Below are positions 54,767 to 63,606 of a DNA stretch of 64,000 nucleotides, one piece after another. Position 1 is the first letter of the stretch. The number at the start of each line of letters is the position of its first letter. A model generated the notes under the pieces. It had not been told where the DNA came from. It did not search any database and worked only from the letters and a program-made list of their open reading frames with translations. The DNA comes from CAZFER01 sp964517495. Lineage in GTDB: Bacteria > Hinthialibacterota > Hinthialibacteria > Hinthialibacterales > Hinthialibacteraceae. Where the stretch lies: the NCBI GenBank assembly GCA_964517495.1, contig CAZFER010000023.1:1-64000 (forward strand). Reading direction: 5' to 3'. Both the position numbers and the translations under genes were made by a program.

Positions 54767-55975
54767 TTATTTCATTTTATCAGCCGATGGTAAAATAATA
54801 CTGAAACATGTGCCTTCACCTTCTGAACTATCCACTCTCAAAAAACCTCCATGTTCTTCCACAATACGGTTGGTCAATGACAATCCCAAGCCTGTCCCGG
54901 TATCTTTTGTGGTAAAGAATGGATCAAAAATCCGCTCCTGCACGCCAACCGGGATTCCTGGCCCATCATCTTGAATTTCGGTCATGATACAGGGTCTTGG
55001 ATCTTCACCTTCTGCCAATTGTTCCACCCGTTGAGATATGAGAACCTTTATTTGGCCACCATCTTTCATGGCTTCGATCGCATTCATAAATAAATTGATA
55101 AACACTTGTTTGATTCGGCCGCAATCGATTAAAACAGCAGAGTCTTCATCCTTATCGTTGATTTCAAAACTCACCCCTGCCGCTTCAAACTTATCCATTA
55201 AAAAGATGGCAACTGCATTGATGACATCCGATACATTTTTTGGTTGTAAATCAGGTGAAATGGGTTTGGCCATATTCAATAAATCTTCAGTCAGACGCGT
55301 CAAACGATCAATTTCACGAATCAAGTTATCTGAAAATTCACGAATAAAATCATCATCATTGTTATTATGGGGTAAAATCTGCAAATAACCGCGTATCGTC
55401 GTGAGGGGATTTCGCATCTCGTGGGCTACCCCAGCAGCGAGCTCTCCCAAAGCGGTTAAACGGTCAGAACGACGGGCTTTCTCCTGTAGAATCCTTTCCA
55501 CGCTTAGATCAGTAAATAAGCACGTGGTTCCAATTTCCGCCCCCTTGCGATCAAGAAGTGGCGAAAAACGCCCTTTCAAAAAAACCGGGTCACCCCGTTG
55601 ATTTTTGAATGTCACCTCAAAGCGTTTATCTTGATCCCGATGCAGGGTGTAAGCATTCAATTGGCTTTCACATTGGGGAATAACACTTCGGAACGCCTTG
55701 CCGACAATCTCTTTTTCTTTCACTTCAAAAATGCGTTCTGCTGCTTTATTAAAAGTTAATATATTCTCTTCGGCATCAAGGGTGATCAATCCTTCCGTAA
55801 TGGAATTATAAATGTTGTAGGGATCAATTTCACGAAAGCGGCGTTCAAGCCGGTCAAACGCCTCGCGCAGTTTTTCTGTATTCTCAATATAAAGGGAATA
55901 AAGCTCGCGCAATGATTGAGAATCGTCGACAGGGACAGAATCGGCCGAGTTTATATTTTTTTGCTTTACATTCAC
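54767..55975 (-). CDS. PAS-domain sensor histidine kinase (NtrB/FlgS-like)
   Basis: A soluble kinase: a short coiled-coil N-terminus, a PAS domain (about 50-165, including NIYNSITEGLITLDAEENIL), the phospho-histidine box GVAHEMRNPLTTIRG, then the N, G1 (DDGPGIP), F and G2 (GTGLGLSL) boxes. No membrane segment is seen, as in FlgS/NtrB. It lies 24 bases upstream of the sigma54 regulator gene, a cognate pair. The start is uncertain: GTG at 55975 has a GGTGAGG about 9 bases upstream, but the frame is open to a TTG at 56014. Confidence 0.92.
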   Translation of the reverse strand: MNVKQKNINSADSVPVDDSQSLRELYSLYIENTEKLREAFDRLERRFREIDPYNIYNSITEGLITLDAEENILTFNKAAERIFEVKEKEIVGKAFRSVIPQCESQLNAYTLHRDQDKRFEVTFKNQRGDPVFLKGRFSPLLDRKGAEIGTTCLFTDLSVERILQEKARRSDRLTALGELAAGVAHEMRNPLTTIRGYLQILPHNNNDDDFIREFSDNLIREIDRLTRLTEDLLNMAKPISPDLQPKNVSDVINAVAIFLMDKFEAAGVSFEINDKDEDSAVLIDCGRIKQVFINLFMNAIEAMKDGGQIKVLISQRVEQLAEGEDPRPCIMTEIQDDGPGIPVGVQERIFDPFFTTKDTGTGLGLSLTNRIVEEHGGFLRVDSSEGEGTCFSIILPSADKMK

Positions 55976-56037
55976 CCTAATAACCCTCACCCTGACGGAT
56001 GAAATAAAATTCAATAAATAGTCACGAAAAATTCAAT

Positions 56038-56493
56038 TTATTTCTTTTTATCCACATATCGTGGCGGCAAGGATTCAGGCTTATAATACGCCTTATTAAC
56101 CTCACGGCCTTTTTGCAAGGAGTGCAACTTGGCATTTATCTCATCTTGTATTTTGCCCACTAAAACCGTAATCCGGTCTTCTTTTGCCAAAAGTTGTTCC
56201 ATCATCGATACAATTGCTTCTTTTAATTCTCTGACTTCATTGCGTTGTTCAATAGAAAATTGCTGAAATTGATCTGACCATGCTTTTTTTATATGAGCAT
56301 TTTTCTCATCCACGCTTTGTTGCTCGTTAATTAAAGCATATTTTTTTTGCATTAAATTAATCGCTTGATCAGTATCAGGTTCATCTTTTTCCAATAATTC
56401 AACTTGCAAAGCTGACACGCTATGAATATTTTCATAAGCGGTGTATTCCTCACGCAATGCCTGTTTAATTTTATCTAGCAAATCATAATCCAC
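56038..56493 (-). CDS. FlgN-like flagellar chaperone
   Basis: A 151-residue helical protein. The layout (long charged helices, a glutamine-rich middle, then LHSLQKGREVNKAYYKP and a C-terminal YVDKKK) fits the FlgN/FliT type, in which the C-terminal part ends with a YxxxxxxIDKK-like sequence. FlgN binds hook-filament junction proteins before export. Identification rests on size, end motif and context; the position in front of the kinase/regulator genes supports a flagellar role. It is the first gene behind a strong sigma70 promoter. Confidence 0.6.
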   Translation of the reverse strand: MDYDLLDKIKQALREEYTAYENIHSVSALQVELLEKDEPDTDQAINLMQKKYALINEQQSVDEKNAHIKKAWSDQFQQFSIEQRNEVRELKEAIVSMMEQLLAKEDRITVLVGKIQDEINAKLHSLQKGREVNKAYYKPESLPPRYVDKKK

Positions 56494-56586
56494 AATTTTA
56501 TTTCACTCCATAAAATTCACGAAAGAGAATGAAGAGAACCTCTGTCTAGAATTGGCTTTAGGTAATTATAAGTATCTCTTTTTTTC

Positions 56587-56615
56587 AGTATAGGTTATAG
56601 AATATTTTAGGTCAA
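56587..56615 (-). promoter_or_regulatory. sigma70 promoter of flgN-like/kinase/regulator operon
   Basis: On the minus strand TTGACC (56615-56610), a 17-base spacer and TATACT (56592-56587) give a near-consensus promoter with a start near 56580. The leader of about 86 bases to the ATG at 56493 holds no obvious hairpin. The rest of this 296-base spacer is AT-rich without other recognisable features. Confidence 0.75.
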
Positions 56616-56789
56616 GAAAAAACCACTAAAGGTATGAAAAAAGATTGAATTGATTTTGCCACATTAGAATATTTTGCCAGTAATTAATATCAAATTTCGT
56701 TTTGATTCTCAATTTTGATGTGATTAATTGAGTGTCTTTTAGCATGACACTTTATGAATAAAGGTGATATCTTACTGATTATATTAAGT

Positions 56790-57419
56790 TTATTTTTGAG
56801 AAGACAAAGCGAATGCACAAAGGGATTCCACTATTTCATTTACTCCCATTTTTTTAGTTACTGAAGATAATATGCAGGGTTCGTTTTCCCTCAATTCCAA
56901 TATCTCTTCCATCTCATTTTTGGCTTTTAATGATTTTTGTTTGCTGATTTTATCACTTTTAGTCAATACTGTCATGCAGGGAATTCTTTTGTAAACAATC
57001 CACTCCCGCATTTGGAGATCAAGTTTGGTGGGTTTATGCCGTGCATCAATCAAATGGATCAAACCTGAAAATGCCCTGTTTTCCAACAATTCCTGCAGAG
57101 CATATCCCCAATGCTCTTGAGTACCTTTATCCACTTTTGAATAACCATAACCCGGCAAATCCACCAAATGAATTTCCACCGGGCCAGGATCTAAGACCAA
57201 ATGGAAAAAGTTAATCATACGGGTTTTGCCTGGTGTACTTGATGTTTTCGCTAACGATCGGCGTTGGCATATGAGATTGATTAAACTGGATTTACCTACA
57301 TTGGAACGGCCAACGATAGCGATTTCAGGCAAAGTGGGCAGTGGACAATGCTTTAAATCAGGGGAACTGGTAACATACTCAGCTTTGAGGGTTCGATAGG
57401 TTATGGATTTTTCGTTCAT
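56790..57419 (-). CDS. engB: ribosome biogenesis GTPase (YsxC/EngB)
   Basis: EngB is a Ras-like GTPase required for assembly of the large ribosomal subunit. G1 is GRSNVGKSS (near residues 37-45), G2 is TSSTPGKT, G3 is DLPGYGYSK, G4 is LTKSDK and G5 is SSVTKK. About 209 residues is normal. Start at 57419 avoids overlap with murB; an in-frame TTG at 57461 would overlap murB by 29 bases. It closes the adk-(secreted protein)-murB-engB group on this strand. Confidence 0.95.
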   Translation of the reverse strand: MNEKSITYRTLKAEYVTSSPDLKHCPLPTLPEIAIVGRSNVGKSSLINLICQRRSLAKTSSTPGKTRMINFFHLVLDPGPVEIHLVDLPGYGYSKVDKGTQEHWGYALQELLENRAFSGLIHLIDARHKPTKLDLQMREWIVYKRIPCMTVLTKSDKISKQKSLKAKNEMEEILELRENEPCILSSVTKKMGVNEIVESLCAFALSSQK

Positions 57420-57432
57420 ACCCAATATATCA

Positions 57433-58380
57433 TTATCGGAGATATTGCACTTCCCGTTCAAGAATTATTCCGAATTGTTCCTTTACTCGTTGTGCCATAA
57501 GTTCAGCTAATTCATTAACTTGCGCCGCAGTGGCGTGGCCATGGTTGACGATAATGTTCGCGTGTTTTTCGAACACACCGGCATCACCAATTCGCAAGCC
57601 CTTCACTCCTGCTTTATCCAAATAAATACCCGCAGCGCGGCGCCGTCCTCCTGGTTCTTCAGGGGGGAGATTTTTGAAAAACGAACCAGCCGAGGGTAAA
57701 TCGATCCCCGGATGTTTGACCTCGCGCTCAGACTTGATTTTATTAATATTCTCCATCAGTGAGTCAGCTGGATATGGTTGAAACGGCCCCATTTTAACAT
57801 CCAGGATGATATCCATGCGTCTTTTGGCAGCACTGTTTCGGTATTCAATGCCAAGATCTTCAACCTTACATACGTCCACTGAGCCATCCCGGTGCAATAC
57901 ATTCGCTTCTATCAAAAACTCACACACCAGATGACCAAATGCACCCGCTCCACCAACCAAAGCACCACCCAACGAACCTGGAATTCCAGCCGCAAAGGTT
58001 AAATCTCCCCACCCTTTTTTGGAAAGATGCTCAATAAAACGATCCAGGTTATATCCACCTGCAACATTCACAGTAAAATCATCATTCCACTCAATCCAAT
58101 TGGACTTGTTGATAACCACAAGCCCATTCAAGCCAGCATCATCAACAAATACATTTGAACAACCTGCCAATAAATAGAAGGGTAAATTCAGCTGCAACGC
58201 GCTTCGATAGGCTTCTAAAAGTTCTTGAGAGGTGGTGACTTCAAGCAGGAAACGCGCAGGCCCCCCCACTTTGATGCTCGTATAAGGGGCCATAGGTACA
58301 TTAATCCATAATTGGTCACCCCATCGAGCTTTAAGTGTTTGTTCAACAGTTAATTCGCTAGAATCGGAGAATAAGGTCAT
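57433..58380 (-). CDS. murB: UDP-N-acetylenolpyruvoylglucosamine reductase
   Basis: MurB reduces UDP-GlcNAc-enolpyruvate to UDP-MurNAc, the second step of peptidoglycan precursor synthesis. The FAD-binding entry NTSIKVGG-type here reads APYTSIKVGGPAR, then YLLAGCSNVFVDD and GIPGSLGGALVGGAGAFG. The active-site serine is in LPSAGSFFKNL, as in type II MurB enzymes. The ATG at 58380 overlaps the stop of the upstream gene as ATGA, implying translational coupling; an earlier ATG at 58401 lies inside that gene. Confidence 0.95.
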   Translation of the reverse strand: MTLFSDSSELTVEQTLKARWGDQLWINVPMAPYTSIKVGGPARFLLEVTTSQELLEAYRSALQLNLPFYLLAGCSNVFVDDAGLNGLVVINKSNWIEWNDDFTVNVAGGYNLDRFIEHLSKKGWGDLTFAAGIPGSLGGALVGGAGAFGHLVCEFLIEANVLHRDGSVDVCKVEDLGIEYRNSAAKRRMDIILDVKMGPFQPYPADSLMENINKIKSEREVKHPGIDLPSAGSFFKNLPPEEPGGRRRAAGIYLDKAGVKGLRIGDAGVFEKHANIIVNHGHATAAQVNELAELMAQRVKEQFGIILEREVQYLR

Positions 58381-58949
58381 TCGAGTCGGATTTCCAGCCA
58401 TGAATCGAGGAGTTTATCCTCTCCTTTCAACAACAAACCGGGAGGCGTATTTTTAAGTTCTTCCATCACCCGAGCCAAATCGGCATTATCAATCTTTAAA
58501 TCACGAAATGCCAACTGGATCACACGGACGGCCGTGCTGGTAATCATCAGTGGGATGGGCAATGAAAACTTATTGCTCTTCAACTTAAAATAAGATGGTG
58601 TTGCCGTACTTGTTGGAGTCTTCGTAAACTTTTTTATCACAAGATGATAGTCTTCTTTAGTCAGTGCAAAGGTATCATCCCCGCGCATGGCATTCACCGT
58701 TTCAAAGATTGCTTCCACATCAAAGCCGTCTTCTTGCCAGTCATTTTTGATCTTTTCAGGGACAGCATTCACAATTGCACCGGTTAAAGGCAATGGCAGA
58801 GTGGCCGAACCAATGATCGGTGAAGCGGAATTGATTTCTTCGATTGAAACTTGCAGCCAAACCAAGGGACTGTTCGAAGCGGCAAACGATAAACCATGAG
58901 TAGCACAAACGAGCATGGCAATGATCGTATAACGAAGGAAAACGCGCAT
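58377..58949 (-). CDS. small secreted protein upstream of murB
   Basis: A 190-residue protein with an N-terminal signal peptide (about residues 1-24, ending SFA). The rest is soluble and mixed alpha/beta, with a serine/threonine-rich TPTSTATPS stretch in the middle. I recognise no family. Its stop overlaps the murB start by four bases, so expression is coupled with cell-wall synthesis, but this need not mean a shared function. Confidence 0.65.
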   Translation of the reverse strand: MRVFLRYTIIAMLVCATHGLSFAASNSPLVWLQVSIEEINSASPIIGSATLPLPLTGAIVNAVPEKIKNDWQEDGFDVEAIFETVNAMRGDDTFALTKEDYHLVIKKFTKTPTSTATPSYFKLKSNKFSLPIPLMITSTAVRVIQLAFRDLKIDNADLARVMEELKNTPPGLLLKGEDKLLDSWLEIRLE

Positions 58950-59069
58950 GGGTTTATCCTTTCATAAATCTTGTGTTATACATCTAACGCTTTTCGAACA
59001 CGAAAAGCAACTCTCTCTGTTGAATCTATCGCCATTCGCTCCGAAGTTCAAGAAAAATTTTCTGATTCA

Positions 59070-59672
59070 TCAACCCTGGGTTACAACTGGTTTCAAACGA
59101 TTGAATATTTCTTCAATTTCACCCACTCCATCAATGGAGATTAATTGGTTTTTGTTTTTATAATAATCTTCCAGTGGTTGGGTTTTTTCTCTCCATACAC
59201 GCATACGTTCCCGAATGACATCTTCGTTATCATCCGGTCGTTGTTCATCACCCGCTCCACGCTTTAAAAGACGTTCTATCAACAGGTTTTCTGGGACAAC
59301 TAAATTAATCATGCCCGCAAAACGGAGATTTAGTTCAGACAAAAGATCATCCAGCAATTCCGCCTGGCCAGCAGTACGAGGAAATCCATCCAAAATGACT
59401 CCCCGGGGATTATCGGCTTTTTCAAGCATGGATGCCAATTCGTGGGCGACCATGTCTCGGATCAATTGATCGGGCACCAATTCACCGCGTTGCATTAAAT
59501 CCTGAGCTTTTAAGGCAAAGGGATCCCCCTTTTCAATTGCCTGGCGGAAGATATCACCCGAACTGACATGCATAAATCCAAGCCTGTCTTGAATTAATAT
59601 TGCTTGAGTGCCTTTGCCGCAACCGGGTGCGCCCAAAATGGAAAAGGCCGGGAGTACGTCTTTTGAAGTCAT
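59070..59672 (-). CDS. adk: adenylate kinase
   Basis: Adk interconverts ATP, AMP and ADP. The P-loop is GAPGCGKGT (near residues 12-20), the AMP-binding region shows SSGDIFRQAI and LDGFPRT, and the LID is short (RGAGDEQRPDDNEDV) without the zinc-binding insertion of long-form enzymes. The ATG at 59672 is 9 bases after AAAGGA; the frame is open 14 codons further. A palindromic site (59694-59712) lies just upstream of the ribosome binding site. Confidence 0.95.
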   Translation of the reverse strand: MTSKDVLPAFSILGAPGCGKGTQAILIQDRLGFMHVSSGDIFRQAIEKGDPFALKAQDLMQRGELVPDQLIRDMVAHELASMLEKADNPRGVILDGFPRTAGQAELLDDLLSELNLRFAGMINLVVPENLLIERLLKRGAGDEQRPDDNEDVIRERMRVWREKTQPLEDYYKNKNQLISIDGVGEIEEIFNRLKPVVTQG

Positions 59673-59693
59673 CGATGTCATTCCTTTCGTTGT

Positions 59694-59712
59694 ACGAGAA
59701 TAGAACCTATTC
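59694..59712 (+). promoter_or_regulatory. palindromic site near adk start (copy 1)
   Basis: ACGAGAATAGAACCTATTC contains the perfect inverted repeat GAATAG/CTATTC with a 3-base spacer. It lies 22 bases upstream of the adk ATG in the divergent spacer. A second copy with 16 of 19 matching bases lies at 59873-59891. Confidence 0.45.
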
Positions 59713-59872
59713 AAGTTATATTTCTGACTTGGCTATTTTATGAGGATGCAGAAAAATGCAAAGGGTTGCTACACTTTAGGGGGGGTAATTTATTGTTCAT
59801 TAAAAGGAAGAGCATGCAAATAATTCCCTTTGCTTATCGAAATGGACCGTTTTAAATGATTGATACGAACAC

Positions 59873-59891
59873 ACGAGAATAGGATTTATTC
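59873..59891 (+). promoter_or_regulatory. palindromic site near CDF transporter start (copy 2)
   Basis: ACGAGAATAGGATTTATTC is a direct copy of 59694-59712 with three substitutions, and keeps most of the inverted repeat. It ends 5 bases before the CDF transporter ATG, where a bound protein would block translation or transcription. No canonical ribosome binding site is visible in this interval. Confidence 0.45.
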
Positions 59892-59896
59892 ACAAA

Positions 59897-60811
59897 ATGA
59901 CAAGCAGTCAAATCAAATATTTTTTTAGCTATGCAGAGGGGCGGGCCATCTTGATTTCGTTTGGGATTGGCCTACTGATTGTTCTTATCAAAACCAGTGC
60001 TTATTGGGTTTCGAATTCCATGGCCATCATGGCCGATATGCTGGAATCGTTTGCTCACAATATCGTGGTTTTATTCGCTGTTTATTGCATGTGGTATAGC
60101 CGCCGCCCAGCTGATTCTGATCATCTTTACGGTCATGGAAAATTCCAATTTCTTTCTTCATCAGTTGAAGGAAGTTTGATTGTAGGGACGTCTCTTTTAA
60201 TTTTTGTGAATAGTGGGCAAAATCTGATGCAAGAGTACGAATTATTGGATATTCATAGAGGTATTGCTTATTCTTTTCTGGCCGGTGTTATCAATACGCT
60301 ACTTGCCTGGTATTTGATTCGAACCGGTAAAAAGCACAAATCCATCATTTTGGAAGCCAATGGATACCATATCTTTTCGGACGTGGTAACCACTGGGGGA
60401 ACCCTTTTGGGCGCTTTACTCGCTTATTGGACTTCTATTATCCAAATTGACTCGGTGGTGGCGATCCTGGCAGGACTTTATATCTTGTACATCGGTCTTT
60501 CACTATTACGCTCATCCATTGATGGATTGATGGATAAAGCCGATGAGGGTGTGGATCGTGTCATTCGCAAAGTGGTTGCTGAAGAAGCGAATGAGCACGA
60601 TTGGGGTTACCATGCCCTTCGTCATCGCTCTGAACGAAATCGCCATTGGCTTGAGCTTCATTTGGTATTTAATAAGAATGTCTCATTGGAATCCGCTCAC
60701 AACCAAGCCAGTCATTTGGAAAACGTGCTCCGGCAATCGCTTGAGGAACCAATCACGATAACCACTCATCTTGAACCAGAGAGTGATATAGATAAGAAAG
60801 GAAAATCCTGA
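59897..60811 (+). CDS. cation diffusion facilitator transporter
   Basis: A 304-residue efflux protein with six hydrophobic segments. Family motifs include MADMLESFAHNIVVLF in the second membrane helix, DHLYGHGKFQF in the loop and YHIFSDVVTTGGTLLG (His and Asp of the metal site) in the fifth. The C-terminal cytoplasmic ferredoxin-like domain ends IDKKGKS. Such proteins export zinc, iron or other divalent metals by proton exchange. The second helix has DMLES where classic members have DxxxD. The stop overlaps the next ATG by one base. Confidence 0.93.
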   Translation: MTSSQIKYFFSYAEGRAILISFGIGLLIVLIKTSAYWVSNSMAIMADMLESFAHNIVVLFAVYCMWYSRRPADSDHLYGHGKFQFLSSSVEGSLIVGTSLLIFVNSGQNLMQEYELLDIHRGIAYSFLAGVINTLLAWYLIRTGKKHKSIILEANGYHIFSDVVTTGGTLLGALLAYWTSIIQIDSVVAILAGLYILYIGLSLLRSSIDGLMDKADEGVDRVIRKVVAEEANEHDWGYHALRHRSERNRHWLELHLVFNKNVSLESAHNQASHLENVLRQSLEEPITITTHLEPESDIDKKGKS

Positions 60812-61170
60812 TGGAAACAGTGAAAAAGCGATACACAGTCAAACGACTGGAATCAGTCGAAAAAGAGAAAAGCACCTGTGGCTATCGGCAACGGCTCTTT
60901 AGCACGGGTGACGACACCAATGCTTTCTTTCATGTCGTCCGAATCAACTCTTCCAAAACCCATTATCACAAACGCGCCACTGAATTTTATTATGTGTTGG
61001 AAGGATCGGGCACGATGACAGTGGATGGAGATACGTTTCCCCTTTCACCTGGAACAATGGTAAAATTGGATCCGGGTTCTGTTCATTCAAGCGAGGGGGA
61101 TCATCTGGTTTTAGTGTGTGGTATTCCAGATATAGCAGAAGATGATATTTTTTTCCCGGAAGAAGGTTGA
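60811..61170 (+). CDS. cupin-fold protein
   Basis: A 119-residue single-domain cupin. The metal-binding region THYHKRATEFYYVLEGSGTM and the second motif LSPGTMVKLDPGSVHSSEG show the two cupin motifs with His, His, Glu and His ligands. The reaction or ligand is not predictable. The ATG overlaps the stop of the CDF transporter by one base (TGATG), so the two are co-translated; a metal-related function is plausible. Confidence 0.9.
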   Translation: METVKKRYTVKRLESVEKEKSTCGYRQRLFSTGDDTNAFFHVVRINSSKTHYHKRATEFYYVLEGSGTMTVDGDTFPLSPGTMVKLDPGSVHSSEGDHLVLVCGIPDIAEDDIFFPEEG

Positions 61171-61185
61171 TTGGGTTAAGTCGAT

Positions 61186-62064
61186 TTACAATTTATTGTT
61201 TTCCTTCACATACAAATACATCGCTGAATGATCGAGGTGACCGTAGCCTTTATCGATCAAGGTTTTTAGCATCTCGTAAGCTTTGTCAGCTAAAGGAAGG
61301 TTGAGGTTGTTGGATTGAGCCGTTTCCATAGCGATGCGCAGATCCTTTTTATGCAAGTTGAGCGCAAAGCGAGCCGGTTCGAATTCCTCTTTGGCCATGA
61401 GTGGACCGCGGTTGGTGAGAATCCAGGAGCCAGCAGCCCCCCCCATAATAGCCTCAAGAACTTTATCCGGATCGATTCCACTTTTTCGGGCAAGTGCGAC
61501 ACCTTCAGCCACGGTTGCTAAATTTAAGGCGGTGATGATTTGGTTGACCGCTTTGGTCAGTTGACCGGATCCCGTTGGTCCAACATGGGTGACTGATTTC
61601 CCCATCGCTTGTAATACGGGTAATCCTTTTTCAAAATCAACATCATCTCCACCAACCATAATAGCCAAGGTCCCCTGCCGGGCGCCTTCAGGTCCACCGC
61701 TTACAGGCGCATCCAAAATACCGATCTCGCGCTCTTTAAGTTGTGTATGCATACTTCGCGCCAATTCGGGTGAACTGGTACTGCAATCAATGATAAGCCC
61801 ACCTTTCGCCAACTTCGAGGCCACTCCATTAGCGCCCCTAATCACCTCTTCAACATCCGGTGAATCGGAAACACACGTCACAACCACATCACTCTGAGAT
61901 CCTACGTCCGCTGGAGAAGCGCATCCAACAGCCCCTTTATCGACGAGTGATTTTATCTTTGTTGCTGTGCGGTTATAGACAGATAATGCAAATCCCTTAT
62001 TAATGAGATTCATAGCCATGGGCAATCCCATGGTTCCCAACCCGACAAACCCGACTCGATTCAT
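61186..62064 (-). CDS. beta-hydroxyacid dehydrogenase (3-hydroxyisobutyrate type)
   Basis: A 292-residue NAD(P)-dependent dehydrogenase. The Rossmann loop GFVGLGTMGLPMAMNL is at residues 5-20, the substrate-binding motif DAPVSGGPEGARQGTL near 117-132, and the catalytic lysine in GSGQLTKAVNQI near 167-178. Candidates are tartronate-semialdehyde or 3-hydroxyisobutyrate; the family does not discriminate by sequence alone. GGAGG lies 5-6 bases before the ATG. It is convergent with the cupin gene. Confidence 0.93.
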   Translation of the reverse strand: MNRVGFVGLGTMGLPMAMNLINKGFALSVYNRTATKIKSLVDKGAVGCASPADVGSQSDVVVTCVSDSPDVEEVIRGANGVASKLAKGGLIIDCSTSSPELARSMHTQLKEREIGILDAPVSGGPEGARQGTLAIMVGGDDVDFEKGLPVLQAMGKSVTHVGPTGSGQLTKAVNQIITALNLATVAEGVALARKSGIDPDKVLEAIMGGAAGSWILTNRGPLMAKEEFEPARFALNLHKKDLRIAMETAQSNNLNLPLADKAYEMLKTLIDKGYGHLDHSAMYLYVKENNKL

Positions 62065-62119
62065 ATATACCTCCGATGATAAAGAACGTTATTTTTGTTT
62101 AAAAGAAAATCATAAGCCG

Positions 62120-62698
62120 CTATTGCTTCATAATATTTCCAAGTTCATCTATTGTGGCGTTCTTTCGAATGGCCTGTTCGATGCATCTTAAGGTTTCTAA
62201 TGTAGCCTTATCTTTCATCCGTTCATAAAAGTCCAATCCAGCTGATCCATATTTTATTTCCAATGCCAGATGAAAGCCTTGTTGAAAGCCTTTATATTCT
62301 AATATGCTGCGCATAAATTGCAAAGCTGTTTTTTCTTCACCTAATTCGCCTAATAATTTACAGATTCGAATAAACTGTTCACCAAAGTCTTCATCATAAA
62401 TGTGCTTAAACAACAACAAAGCGACTCGGGATAAAATCGTTCCCTTTATTTCATCGTCACTAAATTTTGATAAGTCATATAAGAAATAGCTAAAGTGGGG
62501 TACATATTCATTCATCTCCTGTGGGATGTGGACCAGCGAGGCAAAGTTGGTATCTGAAGTCCACGTCTGTTTTCCATGATAAATAACGATGGGAAAAATG
62601 AATGGTAAGGATTTACCCTTTTCTTTTACCTTTTGCCATATCTGTATCATATATCCGATCAAATCAAAAGCGACAGTTGGTTCATGATAACTACGGAT
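62120..62698 (-). pseudogene. 5'-truncated Rpn/transposase-31 family gene
   Basis: The open frame begins in the middle of the Rpn (PF04754-type) nuclease domain: the first residues are SYHEPTVAFDLIGYMIQIWQ, followed by LPFIFPIVIYHGKQTW and a full C-terminal part. Normal members have about 60-100 residues more at the N-terminus with the PD-(D/E)XK active site. A TGA lies immediately upstream (62701-62699) and the family-2 repeat begins 14 bases further. The 5' end seems lost at that repeat. No ribosome binding site is seen at a plausible start. Confidence 0.7.
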
Positions 62699-62714
62699 TC
62701 AGTGAAGATTTTTT

Positions 62715-62784
62715 TTCCCCCCTAAATCCCCCCGTCAACGGGGGGACTTGAAGAGAATAAACGGCTTAAGTTAATGACATTGGA
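62715..62784 (+). repeat. dispersed hairpin repeat, family 2, copy 2
   Basis: The C-tract, CTAAATCC, the hairpin CCCCCCGTCAACGGGGGG (8-bp stem, 2-base loop) and the end block CGGCTTAAGTTAATGACATT match copy 1 at 25015-25083 in the same orientation. This copy lies exactly at the broken 5' end of the Rpn-family gene and upstream of the IMPase-family gene. Confidence 0.65.
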
Positions 62785-62844
62785 TTTGCCCCTACAGAAT
62801 ATGAAGGGTTTTCTTATAATGGTGCATAATCGAGGTTATCAAAT

Positions 62845-63606
62845 ATGAAAGAACTTTACGAATATGCCATTGAACTGGCCGAACGGGCCGGTGAAATCAC
62901 CCTTGAGTATTTTCGTACTGACATCGATATCGAGCAAAAGGCCGATGATTCGCCTGTGACCATTGCTGACCGAAAGGCGGAGGAATTTTTGCGGCAGGAA
63001 ATCGAAAAACGGTTCCCTGATGATGCGATATTAGGGGAGGAATTCGGCGAAAAGCCAGGAACCAGCGGACGGCGCTGGATTCTTGATCCCATCGATGGGA
63101 CAAAAACCTTCATACGCGGGGTGGCCATGTATGGCACCCAGATTGGTATAGAAGAAAACGGTAACTGTCAGATTGGTGTTATTCGTTATCCCCCCAATCA
63201 GCAAACCCTGTCTGCCATGGAAAATTATGGGTGCTATTGCAATGGCAGGAAATGCCGTGTCTCATTAACCGATGACATCAAACAATCGGCGGTATCCCTT
63301 ACCGCTTTTGATTCGTTTCTCAACCGATGGGGTAAAGACACCTTGATTCGCCTGTTGAATGAAACGGGCATGCAACGAACCTGGGGCGACTGTTACGGGT
63401 ATCTCCTGCTCGTTACTGGGCGAATGGATATCATGATCGATTCCACTTTACAAATATGGGATGCTGCCCCCCTCCTGCGAATCGTGCAGGAAGCAGGAGG
63501 GAAGATTACCGATTCGGATGGCAATGCATCCTTGAATGTCAAGAACATAATCGCCAGCAATGGTTTGTTGCATCAAGCCATCATGAATCTATTAACATCA
63601 TGTTGA
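62845..63606 (+). CDS. hisN: inositol-monophosphatase-family phosphatase, probable histidinol-phosphatase
   Basis: A 253-residue Mg-dependent phosphatase. The motifs are DDSPVTIADRKAE, GEEFGE, WILDPIDGTKTFIRG (near residues 78-92, metal-binding Asp residues) and WDAAPLLRIVQEAGG. The sequence ITLEYFRTD and the short spacing are like the histidinol-phosphatase (HisN) subgroup, but inositol phosphatases are close relatives. A TATAAT lies at 62815-62820 with a poor -35 match. Its stop overlaps the convergent transporter gene by nine bases. Confidence 0.88.
   Translation: MKELYEYAIELAERAGEITLEYFRTDIDIEQKADDSPVTIADRKAEEFLRQEIEKRFPDDAILGEEFGEKPGTSGRRWILDPIDGTKTFIRGVAMYGTQIGIEENGNCQIGVIRYPPNQQTLSAMENYGCYCNGRKCRVSLTDDIKQSAVSLTAFDSFLNRWGKDTLIRLLNETGMQRTWGDCYGYLLLVTGRMDIMIDSTLQIWDAAPLLRIVQEAGGKITDSDGNASLNVKNIIASNGLLHQAIMNLLTSC

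Noticed and set aside
59897..60811. Loss of metal site in the CDF transporter (DMLES instead of DxxxD)
   Set aside because: A whole subgroup of this family carries DxLES at this place, so it is a subfamily trait rather than damage.
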